Shown in pieces: positions 8,639-17,874 of a stretch of DNA of 64,000 nt; within the stretch, counting starts at the first letter, position 1, and each line of letters starts with the position of its first letter. The notes below the pieces were generated by a model. That model did no database searches, had not been told where the DNA came from, and worked only from the letters and a program-made list of their open reading frames with translations. This DNA comes from Ardenticatenales bacterium (GTDB lineage: Bacteria > Chloroflexota > Anaerolineae > Ardenticatenales > Ardenticatenaceae): contig JACKAZ010000003.1 in assembly GCA_020634795.1 (NCBI GenBank), positions 310,001 through 374,000 of the forward strand, given 5' to 3'. Position numbers and translations under genes: made by a program.

Positions 8639-9543
8639 GATCGTTTCTCTGCCAAACCGAGATTGGCGATGAATTGGGCGACGGGCATCGCGGCGGGAAA
8701 CTCATAGCTGCTGCTAACGGTGCCAACGGTCAGCCCCAGTGCGGCTTCCATCGCCTGGCGAAGCAGCGGCTCGTCGCCCAGCAGTCCGGTCAGATAGACC
8801 GGCACGGCCGGGTGGAGTGGCTCGGCATGGTTGCCCTGATGATAAGAGTTGATCACCTGATGGAGCGCAACGGTGAGTCGTGAAATCTTCTCTTCATTCG
8901 TCATCAGCAAGGGGTAGTCGAGCAATTGGAAGCGGACGCGGCGTGGCATCGCCTCGTCCACGATCATCACCGTGCCCACACTCCGTTCGTTGTCCACGAT
9001 CAGGGCGTGGCGTTGGCCGATGCCACGGATCAAGGCCAGCGGCTTGGCGTCCACCATCGAAACGGCGATGTCAGCGTCGGCGAAGGCGGCCAGATAGCCC
9101 TCCACCAATTCTTGCTTCGCTCCAATGACGAAAAGTTCGGGCCGTGTTGGGTTGCCAACCAGTTGCCAATCGCGGTAGAGCGTCTCGCCGGGCAAGGTTT
9201 CGGCGGCCAATGCGGTCAACTGGTCGCTGTCCGGCGGTGGGTCCGGTTCCAGTACGATCATCTTCGAGACGATGCGATGGCCCGGAATCGCGACGCGGAC
9301 GTGGCTACGGGGCAGTGCCTCGCTATGGCTATGACTCTCCCAAAGCGCCGTTAGCCGCGTGGCGAGCGCCGCGCGATCGATCACGCCCCCTTCCGCCGTC
9401 ACGGTGCGCTGCGGGATCGGCGCGCTGCCCCAACGCTTGATACGGCGCCCCTCCGTGGTCAAAAGCCGCAGACTATCAGGTTCGATCACCAACGTCACCC
9501 GTTCGCGGCTGCGCCTCATCACCGTTTGGAGCGATGGCCTCAT
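8635..9543 (-). CDS. PilM-like actin-fold ATPase of a pilus platform
   Basis: A 302-residue soluble protein with an actin/FtsA-like pattern: an N-terminal strand VTLVIEPDSLRLL, RVAIPGHRIVSKMIVL, a central FVIGAKQELVEGYLAAFADADI typical of PilM, and ALIVDNERSVGTVMIVD in the phosphate-2 position. PilM binds the cytoplasmic tail of PilN on the inner face of the membrane. The ATG at 9543 is preferred because it overlaps the stop of the upstream gene as ATGA; a longer frame from 9564 lacks that logic. No pilus motor, pilin or prepilin peptidase gene lies in the window, so whether it builds a true pilus is open. Confidence 0.75.
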   Translation of the reverse strand: MRPSLQTVMRRSRERVTLVIEPDSLRLLTTEGRRIKRWGSAPIPQRTVTAEGGVIDRAALATRLTALWESHSHSEALPRSHVRVAIPGHRIVSKMIVLEPDPPPDSDQLTALAAETLPGETLYRDWQLVGNPTRPELFVIGAKQELVEGYLAAFADADIAVSMVDAKPLALIRGIGQRHALIVDNERSVGTVMIVDEAMPRRVRFQLLDYPLLMTNEEKISRLTVALHQVINSYHQGNHAEPLHPAVPVYLTGLLGDEPLLRQAMEAALGLTVGTVSSSYEFPAAMPVAQFIANLGLAEKRS

Positions 9544-11642
9544 GGATAGACTTCCAACTGCCAACTAAGTAGCGTCCCCGTCAGCCCTTCAATGCCGTCC
9601 CTCACCCGCAGCGTCCATTGGCCTTCGATCGACTTCCCCGCGATCGCTTGCAGGGCGATCCCATCGATATTTACCCAGCGGCGGATCGTGGTCTGTCCAC
9701 TGTCCTGCCCAATCTCATGGAGCCGCACGAAGGCGCCGTCGGGATGAACCAGGTCGATCTCCAGATCGCCCACATCTTCGTGCGCCACGTTGAGGAAGAC
9801 CCGCGCATCCCGCAGGATAGTGGTGTCGCCGATGAGGGTTTCGCTCAGCGCAGGGCCAGCGGGGAAGTCGGGGATGACAAGGTCGGGCTCCTCATCCACG
9901 ATGTAGAGTGCGGGGGGCGGGGTGGGCGTGGCGGTCGGCGTGCGGGTCGGCGTGCCCGTGCGAGTGGCAGTCGGTGTGGGGCCCGTGGTACTGGTGGGCA
10001 CGGGCGTGCCGCCCGGTCCCTGCCAGCGGATGAAATCTTGCAGCACGATTTGATGGCCACCGCCATTCGGCTGGCAGCCGTTGGTATCGGTATAGGCCGT
10101 AACCACATCGCTGAGCGGCTGACCCGTCGCGGGGTCGACCACATTGATGTACCACTTGCCCGCTTTGGGGCGTGAGTCGAGTACCACGTCCCAATAGCCC
10201 GGCTCCAAGTTGGCGTAGCTGCCCGACGGGAAGGAGTAGACTTGGTTCGCGGCGGCCCCGTCCCACCAGACGCGAACCACGATTCCGTTGATCGGAACAC
10301 CGGTCGCTGATTTGATGTAGCCCTTCGCCTGAGTCAGACCACAGTTGGGCAGATAGAAGGTGCCGGTCGACCCATAGGGGTACGGATTGGGGATGGATGT
10401 GCGGGTGGCGGTGCTTTGCGGCACGCCGCCGGTGGGTGTCAGCGATACATCGGGTGTGATCGTTGGCGTCGCGTTGTTGACAGTGCTGCTGGGCCGTGGC
10501 GTGGCGCTGCGATGGGGTGTTGGCGGCACATAGATTGTGGCGTAGGGCGTGCGGGTCGGGTAATTGTAGGGGGTGCGGGTGGTATAGGCCGTGGCAGGCG
10601 CTGGAACCGTGGGCGGCACCTCACGGGTGGGGAGGGGCGTGCGGGTGGCATAGGCGGTCGTTGTGCCACTGGGAGTGCTGACATTGCCGCCCCCGCTCGA
10701 CGGGGTGCCGCTACCAACTGCGATCACCACCGTCGTCCCCGTGGCGGGGTTGCCCTCATCTTCCGCAATCGCAACCAACAGTGCCACCGCCTCCTGACCG
10801 CTGGGGTTGAGCGCAAGGGCCGCTTCCGCCTGCTCCTCCGCCAGTTGGGGGTAGCCCATCGCCAACAGCGATTGGGCGTAACGGACATAGGTGTCGTAGA
10901 GCAGTCCGTCGATCTCTGGGTTGTCTGGTTCCAAGGCGGCCAACTGAAGCAGGGCGCTGAGTGCTAATTCATAATCGCCACGCTCGATGGCGCTTTGCGC
11001 GCGCTGACGCAGGTTGCCGTTCAGTTCCCCCGGCAGCAGGGGAGTGTCGGCGGTGAGCGCCGAGGTGCTGAGGGTGCTGCCGTAAACGAGCAGCTCCCCG
11101 CTGAGCGCGTGGTCACCATCTGGGCGCTTGTTGATGAGCGGATTGTTGACCAATGCCACGGGGAACGCCTCTTCCTCCAGCCGCGAGACGAACTCGGTCA
11201 GCCGCGGCAGACTCCCTTTCGCGCCCAACTCATATTCCCAGCCGACCAACGCCCCCTCTTGAAAGGAGTCGCCAACCTTGTTGAGCGTGGTCACTTCGAC
11301 CCCGCTTAACGCCGCCGCCTCCAAAACGCGCTCTTGGATTTGGCTTTCGACATCGGTGCCGGGGAGCAGCCCCGAGGCTTGGGCAAATTCGAGACGCACC
11401 TGATCGAGTTGTCCCCGCAACCGCTCGCGCTCTATCGCGGCGGGGGTTGCGGTCAGCAATTGGTTCTGCCACTCGGACAGGCGAATCTCGTTGGCGCGTG
11501 CCACCAGTCGCTGTTCACGGAAAGCATTCAAGTAGTATACCGAGACCAGCATCAAGAGCAGAGAGACGATCGTGGTGATGAGCAACAGGGTACGGGCATC
11601 CATCTCTGGTGCGGTAGGTAGTCGTCTGGGTAGAGTTGGCAT
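9540..11642 (-). CDS. PilO-like protein fused to TPR, Pro/Thr-rich and P domains
   Basis: A 700-residue mosaic. Residues 17-39 form a transmembrane helix, followed by a coiled coil (about 45-85) and a PilO-like domain to about 195. Next come TPR-like helices (about 205-295, ERGDYELALSALLQLA), a Pro/Thr-rich linker with repeated TRTPY-type motifs (about 300-420), and a carboxypeptidase-regulatory-like beta domain (about 428-545) starting NCGLTQAKGYIKSATG. After a second PT linker, the C-terminal ~110 residues match the proprotein convertase P domain (VGDLEIDLVHPDGAFVRLHE, GQWTLRVRDG). It is first in the operon, ahead of PilM and PilN, where PilO is expected. The large surface-exposed extension is unusual for PilO and may bind ligands or substrates outside the membrane. 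Confidence 0.72.
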   Translation of the reverse strand: MPTLPRRLPTAPEMDARTLLLITTIVSLLLMLVSVYYLNAFREQRLVARANEIRLSEWQNQLLTATPAAIERERLRGQLDQVRLEFAQASGLLPGTDVESQIQERVLEAAALSGVEVTTLNKVGDSFQEGALVGWEYELGAKGSLPRLTEFVSRLEEEAFPVALVNNPLINKRPDGDHALSGELLVYGSTLSTSALTADTPLLPGELNGNLRQRAQSAIERGDYELALSALLQLAALEPDNPEIDGLLYDTYVRYAQSLLAMGYPQLAEEQAEAALALNPSGQEAVALLVAIAEDEGNPATGTTVVIAVGSGTPSSGGGNVSTPSGTTTAYATRTPLPTREVPPTVPAPATAYTTRTPYNYPTRTPYATIYVPPTPHRSATPRPSSTVNNATPTITPDVSLTPTGGVPQSTATRTSIPNPYPYGSTGTFYLPNCGLTQAKGYIKSATGVPINGIVVRVWWDGAAANQVYSFPSGSYANLEPGYWDVVLDSRPKAGKWYINVVDPATGQPLSDVVTAYTDTNGCQPNGGGHQIVLQDFIRWQGPGGTPVPTSTTGPTPTATRTGTPTRTPTATPTPPPALYIVDEEPDLVIPDFPAGPALSETLIGDTTILRDARVFLNVAHEDVGDLEIDLVHPDGAFVRLHEIGQDSGQTTIRRWVNIDGIALQAIAGKSIEGQWTLRVRDGIEGLTGTLLSWQLEVYP

Positions 11643-11925
11643 CAGGCGCTATTCTGGTCCAAGGGGGCATCGTCAATCCGATGAAGTATATCGGAGATGG
11701 GGAGGTTGTTGAAATTTGGGCGAGGGTGGCGCGGGCCTGAAGGTCGCGGCGCTGCCTTTCAGCAACGTGCGCTCGTCGTGTTGCCTATTGCCTGTTCCTT
11801 TTGTGACCCTTTTGCTGAAATGCGCATGACGAACAGCGCATGTAGCCGAAACACCCTTGTATAGCAGCCGCGGTTGAACGTCTGATGAGTGCGCGATGGG
11901 TGGGGGGTGAGAAAGGGGATTGACG

Positions 11926-11969
11926 CACGAGTAGTGCGCCCCAAGCGTAGGCCGCCTTTTATCGGCCCG
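11926..11969 (+). repeat. Dispersed intergenic repeat, copy A
   Basis: The core GTGCGCCCCAAGCGTA followed by GGCCGCCTTTTATCGG is shared with copies at 36622-36665 (inverted) and 41009-41050. All three are intergenic. It may be a REP-like element or the remnant of a small mobile element. Confidence 0.6.
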
Positions 11970-12053
11970 CGTCCTTAGCCCCTGCGGGCGTGGCATCCAA
12001 CCTCGCTGCTACCTGTGGGCGTAAGCAGGGGGGGGTGGAGTGTTGCCGAAATG

Positions 12054-12082
12054 CCCCCTCTCCTGATTTTCGGGAGAGGGGG
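12054..12082. repeat. Perfect 10-bp inverted repeat (REP-like)
   Basis: CCCCCTCTCC (12054-12063) pairs with GGAGAGGGGG (12073-12082) across a 9-nt loop. Pyrimidine/purine-rich hairpins of this form are common interspersed elements in many bacterial genomes. It lacks a T tract and does not lie directly behind a gene, so terminator function is not claimed. Confidence 0.5.
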
Positions 12083-12341
12083 TGCCGCGAAGCGGCGGGG
12101 GAGAGGGCCGCCCCAACTACGGCCCTATTTCAGCCCGTCTGTACTCGCCTTCTGCACAACGCTGGAGGGCACCCTGAGCAAGGGGTGAGCGGGCGGGGGC
12201 ACTAGGGTGAATGGCCCAAGTCGTCTATGATTGAGCCTGTTTCTTTCAATCGGGGGCTGATACTGACTCATAACGGGGTTATCTGCCCCGCGTTCTACCT
12301 CCGACTCGACGCTCCGGCCCGACTCCGATGAAACGCCCCCG

Positions 12342-13004
12342 ATGATTAAGGGCAGCATTGCAACGAACGAGGCGACGCTTTTGGACACACAACGATTCCC
12401 CCCAACATGGTTCACGCGGATGGAAGAGAGCGATGACGCGCTTTTCTACGCCCGCCCCCGCAAAGTGGTGCACTTGGACGACGACGCGATTGCAGCGCTA
12501 CGGGATTTCTACAGCCGTCACTTGGAAGGGGGATGGCAGCTGCTTGACCTGATGAGTTCGTGGCGCTCCCATCTGCCGAAACTGATGCGGCTGACCACAG
12601 TGGGCCTCGGCATGAATGCCGAAGAGATGTACGACAACCCGCAACTGGACGACTATGTGGTCCACGATCTCAACCGTACCGCTACGCTACCCTTCGCAGA
12701 TCAGCAATTCGACGCGGCACTTTGTGCGGTCAGCGTTCAGTATCTGACGCAGCCCGTGCAGCTCTTTGCCGAGGTGGGACGGGTGTTGAAACGGGGCGCA
12801 CCCTTCATCGTCAGCATCTCAAATCGCACCTTCCCCACCAAGGCGGTATCGGTTTGGCGCGCCTCGAACGACCAGCAGCATATCCAACTGGTGGCGGGCT
12901 ACTTCCAAGCGAGCGGTCGCTTCAACACCATCCAAGCGGAAGACCATTCGCCCCACCCCTATCAGGGGGACCCGCTCTTCATCATTTGGGGCTATGCGAG
13001 GTAG
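12342..13004 (+). CDS. Class I SAM-dependent methyltransferase-like protein
   Basis: A 220-residue protein with a methyltransferase-like Rossmann pattern. LLDLMSSWRSHLP stands in for the glycine-rich SAM-binding motif I, TVGLGMNAEEM follows as strand 2, and LPFADQQFDAALCAVSVQYLTQP matches the methyltransferase_11 acidic loop and strand 4. RVLKRGAPFIVSISNR follows as strand 5. Motif I lacks the usual GxGxG, having only Ser and Trp there, so SAM binding is altered or lost. The methyl acceptor is unknown. The gene is single and is followed by a strong terminator. An internal ATG at residue 27 is an alternative start. Confidence 0.65.
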   Translation: MIKGSIATNEATLLDTQRFPPTWFTRMEESDDALFYARPRKVVHLDDDAIAALRDFYSRHLEGGWQLLDLMSSWRSHLPKLMRLTTVGLGMNAEEMYDNPQLDDYVVHDLNRTATLPFADQQFDAALCAVSVQYLTQPVQLFAEVGRVLKRGAPFIVSISNRTFPTKAVSVWRASNDQQHIQLVAGYFQASGRFNTIQAEDHSPHPYQGDPLFIIWGYAR

Positions 13005-13112
13005 CGTTGAAGCGTTCAAGCGGAGTGACGGGTTGAAGGCACTCGGATTCGGCTCTGGTCAATCAGACGCGATCAGAGGCGAATGTTCTAAGCCGTGCTC
13101 CGCTCACAAGAA

Positions 13113-13144
13113 AAAGCGCCACTCCGGAATCGGGGTGGCGCTTT
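13113..13144. terminator. Bidirectional rho-independent terminator
   Basis: AAAGCGCCAC (13113-13122) pairs perfectly with GTGGCGCTTT (13135-13144). The stem extends inward by three more pairs, one of them G-U. It has A residues before and T residues after, so it can serve both the plus-strand methyltransferase gene and the converging pspC-like gene. Confidence 0.8.
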
Positions 13145-13157
13145 GCTTTGCGGGTGG

Positions 13158-13346
13158 TTATCGCGCGCGGGGGATGATGAGCCAGAGCACGATGTAGGGC
13201 AGCAGGGCGGCGGGTGGCAGGGGAATCAGGGCCAGAAAGATCAGGCGGAAGATCCAGGGATCAAGGCCGAAGAAAGCGCCTAGGCCGCCCGCCACCCCGG
13301 CAATCATGCCATTTTGTCGTCGTAGTTTGTTGGTTTGAATCGCCAT
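13158..13346 (-). CDS. PspC-domain membrane protein
   Basis: A 62-residue PspC-domain protein with LRRQNGMIAGVAGGLGAFFGLDPWIFRLIF followed by a second hydrophobic stretch, PPAALLPYIVLWLIIP. The motif, with its GGLA/GLG turn, defines the phage-shock-protein C family, inner-membrane proteins linked to envelope stress. The ATG at 13346 is chosen because an AAGGAG lies 8 bp upstream; the longer open frame has no such site. It lies 37 bp downstream of the YfhO-like gene on the same strand, probably in one transcript. No pspA or pspB is visible. Confidence 0.85.
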   Translation of the reverse strand: MAIQTNKLRRQNGMIAGVAGGLGAFFGLDPWIFRLIFLALIPLPPAALLPYIVLWLIIPRAR

Positions 13347-13383
13347 CGCTGTGGCTCCTTCTCTTGTTGGGTGAATCTGCCCC

Positions 13384-15720
13384 CTATACGTGACGCTTGC
13401 GAGACGGGTTGCGTTCACGCCAGTCGAGGGCGATGCTAAGCAGCGCCAGCGCGATCAACGCAACCCCGCTCCCCACGCTGATCCATCGCCCCCGTTCCCA
13501 GCCCGGCGCTTCGTAGTGCAGGGCGACGCGATGTTCGCCGCTTGGCACGGTGAGGGCGATGTTGAAGGCGTTGGCCCGCTGTAGGGCCACCTCTTCGCCG
13601 TCGAGCAGGGCGTGCCAGCCCGCGACGCTCGGCTCCGCCACGACGAGTAGCATGGCCGAAGGCGCGGGATTCTCCACGCGGATCGCAATGTGGCTGTCGT
13701 GGCGGAGCACGGTCACCCCTTGGCCGGGGGGCAATGGGGGGGCAGTGATCGGCACATCGTTCGTCAGCAGCGCCACCTCGTGGAGATTCGGCGGCTGATC
13801 CCGCAGTATGGCAAGGATATCCTCTTCGCGGGTCACGGTTTCCGTCGCGCCGACCAGCCACGCATAGGGCATGGGGGGGCGCGTGCGGGACAGCGTGCTG
13901 ACCGTCGGAAGGTCGGTGGCTACCACGGTTTCGTAGGCATCGGGCGCTTCTTCAGAGAGCGCGCGTTCGGCGACGAGGAAGGGCGCCGCGAAGGCTTGAA
14001 GCTGCGGCCACGTGCTGGCAGTGGTCAAAAAGTTGTGGCTCAACGCCAGTTGGAGCGGCTCGTTGCCACTGAGCAGGGGAATCCCCCAGCGCATCCCATC
14101 GTTGGCGCGGGGCGAAGGTTGGCCCAAGATGGCGACACGCTGCCTTCCGTCGCGGCTCTCCGCTTGAAGCGTGCTGACGATCTCGTTCGCGGGCGACAAC
14201 GCCTGTTCAGGGGGCGGGCCAAGGTGGTAGCCGCGATTGACCGTAAAGAGATCCCAGATCAGCAGCGCCAAGAGCAGCGACGCGAGCAACGCACGCTGAT
14301 GGGGACGGTTGATGTGGCTCCATGTGAAGAGCAGCAGCCCACTGAGGAGCGCGGCCACTGCGAAGCGACCGTAGAGCGCGAGAAAGCCGTAGAAGACATC
14401 GTAGTAGAAGATCAACTGCTCTCTTCGGAAGGCGCTGGTGCCTGCGATATAGATCGCCCAGAGCAGCAGCCAGACGAATAGTAGTGCCGGAAGCAAGCTG
14501 CGCACCCCCCGCAGATAGCGGTGCAAGGCGGCGCGGGCGGTCTCGTGGCGGATGCATTGCCACAGCCATTGCAAGCCGTTGCCCGCCAGCAGCGCCAGCG
14601 CCCAGCTCCACACCACCAAGATCCGTTCTTGATTGCGCACCGCCGACAGCCCGGGCAGCCCCAAGTAGAGGGCATCAAAGAGGGCACTTTGGCCACCGAA
14701 TGAAAGTAGGAGCGCGATGATCGCCGCCCCCAACCAGAAAAAGGAGGCCCACCGCTTTTTGTGAAAGAAGGCCAGCGGGGCAAGCAGCAGCGGCAAGATG
14801 CCGACATAGAGCGGATTGCTGCCGACCAACTTCGGCAACAACAACTCGATCAGCCCTTGCCACTCGACGCCGCTTTGCACGAAGTTAAAATCGAGCGCTT
14901 GCCTTGAAGAGAGAGCGATGAAGGCGCGGGTGGGCAGCAGTTGCAGGGCGGCCAGCCCCACGCCCAGCGGAAAGAGCAAGAGGCCAACTGCTCGGCCGAG
15001 ACGCGGCCCCCACCCATCGCGGGACGGCTCTGTAACGAGCAAAAAGAGCGCATAGGCGAGCGTCAGATAGCTGAGGTAAAGGGCGCTCTGCGGATGGCCC
15101 GCCAGCAGCGCCACCGCGTAAAGCACCGCCGCCACAACCGTTGCGGCCAGCCGCTGGGCCAGCGTGGCCGCGCGCAAGGCACAGTGCGCCGCCAGCAGCA
15201 GCCACGGCAGCCAGGCCATCGTTTCAAGGATGGTGATCTGTTCCAGGGGGAAGCCGGTCAGGTAGCCGCCGAAGCCGAAGGTCACGGCGGTGAGCAGGGC
15301 TGGCAACGGTGCCAAGCGTTGTGCGCCCCGCGCAAACGCATAGCCCCCCAACGCCGCGACGAAGAGGTGCGCCACGGCTTCGCCTTGCAGTGCTTGCAAC
15401 GTCAGCACACCGCCGCGCCAAGCATGGAGCCATGTGGCGGGGTAGAAGGTGGCCGCTTGCGGATCGGCGAGGCCGGGTTGGCCCCCAAAGATGAAGGGAT
15501 TCCAGAAAGGTAATTGTCCCTCGGCCAGCAGACGGACCACCCAAGCGCGCAGCGGGTAATATTGATCGGTGAAGTCACCGATGGGGAAGGCGACGCGATC
15601 CGCAGGATTCGGCGCCCAGAGCCGCCAAAAGAAGAAGGCCGTCAGCCCAAGCAGCAGCAGGACGGCCAGTAGATCAACGAGGTATGGGGGCAGAGTGCGG
15701 CGCGGTGGGGGCGGGTTCAT
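13384..15720 (-). CDS. YfhO-like multi-spanning membrane protein
   Basis: A protein of about 778 residues with a dozen or more hydrophobic helices and a C-terminal beta-rich outside domain ending in one last helix and a basic tail. Early motifs GDFTDQYYPLRAWVVRLLAEGQLPFWNPFIFGGQP match the YfhO/GT-C superfamily loop with its acidic pair. LPGLSAVRNQERILVVWSWALALLAG is the conserved central segment. YfhO proteins are thought to transfer sugars from a lipid carrier to wall or surface polymers. Start codons at 15777 and 15720 are both possible; the shorter one begins just before the first helix. The pspC-like gene follows. Confidence 0.78.
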   Translation of the reverse strand: MNPPPPRRTLPPYLVDLLAVLLLLGLTAFFFWRLWAPNPADRVAFPIGDFTDQYYPLRAWVVRLLAEGQLPFWNPFIFGGQPGLADPQAATFYPATWLHAWRGGVLTLQALQGEAVAHLFVAALGGYAFARGAQRLAPLPALLTAVTFGFGGYLTGFPLEQITILETMAWLPWLLLAAHCALRAATLAQRLAATVVAAVLYAVALLAGHPQSALYLSYLTLAYALFLLVTEPSRDGWGPRLGRAVGLLLFPLGVGLAALQLLPTRAFIALSSRQALDFNFVQSGVEWQGLIELLLPKLVGSNPLYVGILPLLLAPLAFFHKKRWASFFWLGAAIIALLLSFGGQSALFDALYLGLPGLSAVRNQERILVVWSWALALLAGNGLQWLWQCIRHETARAALHRYLRGVRSLLPALLFVWLLLWAIYIAGTSAFRREQLIFYYDVFYGFLALYGRFAVAALLSGLLLFTWSHINRPHQRALLASLLLALLIWDLFTVNRGYHLGPPPEQALSPANEIVSTLQAESRDGRQRVAILGQPSPRANDGMRWGIPLLSGNEPLQLALSHNFLTTASTWPQLQAFAAPFLVAERALSEEAPDAYETVVATDLPTVSTLSRTRPPMPYAWLVGATETVTREEDILAILRDQPPNLHEVALLTNDVPITAPPLPPGQGVTVLRHDSHIAIRVENPAPSAMLLVVAEPSVAGWHALLDGEEVALQRANAFNIALTVPSGEHRVALHYEAPGWERGRWISVGSGVALIALALLSIALDWRERNPSRKRHV

Positions 15721-15972
15721 GCTGAAGTTCACGGGATCAACGGTCGTCGGCTGTGGCGCAATCGCAGCCCCTTCCATCGACGCGCTTTGCGAATTGCAGG
15801 GCGCAAACCTCCATCAGGCACGCCACGACCACGGAATCGATGGTAGGGCAACGGACTTAGTCTAACCGCGAAGCGGGGTGGCGTCAAAGCGGTGGCGGGG
15901 GTTTGGCGGCGTGGCGGTCGTGGGTTATCCTTGCGCCACGCCATTCACCGCCAAGCTGCCGAGGAAAACACC

Positions 15973-16512
15973 ATGCCAGAAATCGTAGACTTTGCACCGA
16001 TTGCCGATGTGCAGATCGCCGAATTGCAGCGGTGGGGCGACGAGCGGGGCAGCTTCGTCGAAACGTTTCGCAAGGCGTGGTTCCCGCAGCGCGCGTGGGA
16101 GCGGCTACAGAGCAACCGATCAACGTCGCAGCAGGGGGTCTTGCGTGGCCTCCATTACCATTTTCATCAAGTCGATTACTGGTTTGTCATGGCGGGCCGC
16201 ATTCGGGTGGGGTTGGCCGATTTGCGTCCCTCCTCTCCCACCTTTATGGCCAGTGCGACGCTTGAACTGGATGGGGAGGAACCGCGCGGCCTATTCATTC
16301 CGATTGGCGTGGCACACGGCTTCTTGGCGCTGACCGACGCGACCCTAACCTACATCGTAGACAACTATTACGATGGCGCGGACGAGCATGGCGTAGCGTG
16401 GAACGATCCCCAACTCCACGTGCCGTGGCAGATCGACCGCCCGCTGCTGTCCGACCGCGACGCCGCCAACCCGCCACTCCGCGAGATCGCGGCTGAGCAG
16501 CTTCCACGCTAG
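15973..16512 (+). CDS. rfbC: dTDP-4-dehydrorhamnose 3,5-epimerase family protein
   Basis: A 179-residue cupin-fold protein with the RmlC signatures ERGSFVETFRKAWF, QGVLRGLHYHFHQ (catalytic His region) and IPIGVAHGFLALTDATLTYIVDNYY. RmlC epimerises dTDP-4-keto-6-deoxyglucose at C3 and C5 during dTDP-rhamnose synthesis. The ATG at 15973 is preferred because GAGG lies 8 bp upstream and the conserved region begins soon after. No rfbA, rfbB or rfbD lies nearby, so it may serve another deoxysugar path, and the C-terminal sequence is short. Its 3' end overlaps the converging M50 protease gene by 4 nt. Confidence 0.85.
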   Translation: MPEIVDFAPIADVQIAELQRWGDERGSFVETFRKAWFPQRAWERLQSNRSTSQQGVLRGLHYHFHQVDYWFVMAGRIRVGLADLRPSSPTFMASATLELDGEEPRGLFIPIGVAHGFLALTDATLTYIVDNYYDGADEHGVAWNDPQLHVPWQIDRPLLSDRDAANPPLREIAAEQLPR

Positions 16513-17639
16513 GGGACGACCGTGATGGGTAATGGGGTGAAGAGGAGTGCGAAGAGGATCAACGTCAGTAATCCCACCGCCTTTTGTGTGGGGGTCAGGG
16601 GCGTCAACTCGTCCAAGATCGGGGCGTGGTGCCGGGCGAAGAAGAAGATGAGCGCGGCCCACATCCACCAGCCCGACCAGACGAAACCGAGTCCGAGCAG
16701 GAGCGCGATCACCGCCCACGAGGCCCACTCACCCTGACGACGACCCAACAGCCCAAAGAGGACATGGCCGCCATCCAACTGGCCCGCTGGCAGCAGGTTG
16801 AGCGCCGTGACCAGCAAGCCGACCCAGCCCGCAAAGGCCATGGGGTGAAGCAACACATCTTGACCGCCACTGGGCAGCCAACGGCCAAAGATCAGCCATT
16901 TCATCCCACCGTAGAGCAGATTGTTACCCTCCAAAAAGTAGTTGCTTTCGGGCAACGGGGCCACTTGCGAAAGCGAGAGTCCGATGAAGGTGAGCGGAAT
17001 CGCCAGGGCCAGCCCGGCCAGCGGCCCCGCCACGCCGATGGTGAAGAGTGCGCCACGGTCGGGGGCAGGCTCTTTCATCTGGATGACGGCACCCATCGTC
17101 CCGAAGATCGAGAGGGGCATGGGAATGAAGAAGGGGTAGCTGACGGCGACCCCCAAACGGCGCGACGCGATGAAGTGGCCCAGTTCGTGGGCAAGCAGGA
17201 TGGCAAGCAAGGTGCCCCCAAAGATGAGGCCGTCGGCCACGCTGAAGCCTGTCGCGCTCTGACCGCCCACGAAAACTGTACTGAAGACTGTCAGCACGAA
17301 GAGCAGTACGGCCAACCAAAGGCGCGAGTCGGCGGGTTTGGGCAGGGCCGGAATCACCGTGATCAACGCTTCATCTGTGCGGCGGCCCTGCTGAAGCAGG
17401 GCGCTCAGCCCGAGTGGGGCAAGCTGTTGGCTCAGTTCCCGCCGTGCCTCGCGCGGGCCGAGGGTCAACGTCCCATACCAACGTTGAACCACGACCTCCT
17501 CGTTGCCGGGCAGGGGGCTTTCCTCGTGCTGCGCGATGGTCATCACGGCGCTCACCGCGCGGCGCACGGGGTTACGCGGTGGCGGGGCTAAGTTGATCAA
17601 TGCCTCCCAATTCCAGGGGGCGGCGTTGCTATCGGTCAT
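16509..17639 (-). CDS. Site-2 protease-like M50 membrane metallopeptidase
   Basis: A 376-residue membrane protein. The zinc motif HELGH (His151, Glu152, His155) sits in a hydrophobic helix, and the third ligand is the Asp of NLLPAGQLDGGHV. An NPVRR-type soluble N-terminus of about 105 residues precedes the first helix and lacks the PDZ domain of RseP-type enzymes, so this belongs to the larger eukaryote/plant-like (EGY) group of site-2 proteases. Such enzymes cut transmembrane segments of regulators or signal peptides. The start at 17639 follows a GAGG-containing leader. No obvious anti-sigma substrate gene is adjacent. Confidence 0.86.
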   Translation of the reverse strand: MTDSNAAPWNWEALINLAPPPRNPVRRAVSAVMTIAQHEESPLPGNEEVVVQRWYGTLTLGPREARRELSQQLAPLGLSALLQQGRRTDEALITVIPALPKPADSRLWLAVLLFVLTVFSTVFVGGQSATGFSVADGLIFGGTLLAILLAHELGHFIASRRLGVAVSYPFFIPMPLSIFGTMGAVIQMKEPAPDRGALFTIGVAGPLAGLALAIPLTFIGLSLSQVAPLPESNYFLEGNNLLYGGMKWLIFGRWLPSGGQDVLLHPMAFAGWVGLLVTALNLLPAGQLDGGHVLFGLLGRRQGEWASWAVIALLLGLGFVWSGWWMWAALIFFFARHHAPILDELTPLTPTQKAVGLLTLILFALLFTPLPITVVP

Positions 17640-17874
17640 GGTAGAACCTCGTTCGTTGTTGGGGTAATTATGGGCGAGGGTTCCGACAGAACGAAACGGG
17701 AGCGCAAATCGCAAATCGCTCGGCAAAGCAGCGCGTTCCTATTGACCGTGGCGCGGACGAGGCGTGGGCCGCCGAGGACGATCGCAAGGATCTTTCCCCC
17801 TCGCCATGCCGTCGCCAGGCCGGGGCCTGCCGTCCACCTTTCACCACCTTTCCGAGCACAGAATGGAGCAATTC

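Larger units (their letters stand above)
11643..12341. other. Long intergenic region without a credible gene
   Basis: About 700 bp lie between the divergent pil operon and a methyltransferase gene. The region holds one copy of a dispersed repeat (11926-11969), a perfect 10-bp inverted repeat (12054-12082) and a small GCCGC/GCGGC palindrome at 12084-12096. Short open frames here have no recognisable domain and run through the repeats, so none is called. Confidence 0.55.

Noticed and set aside
11673..11996. Minus-strand ORF of 107 residues
   Set aside because: It crosses repeat copy A, has no domain and no ribosome site.
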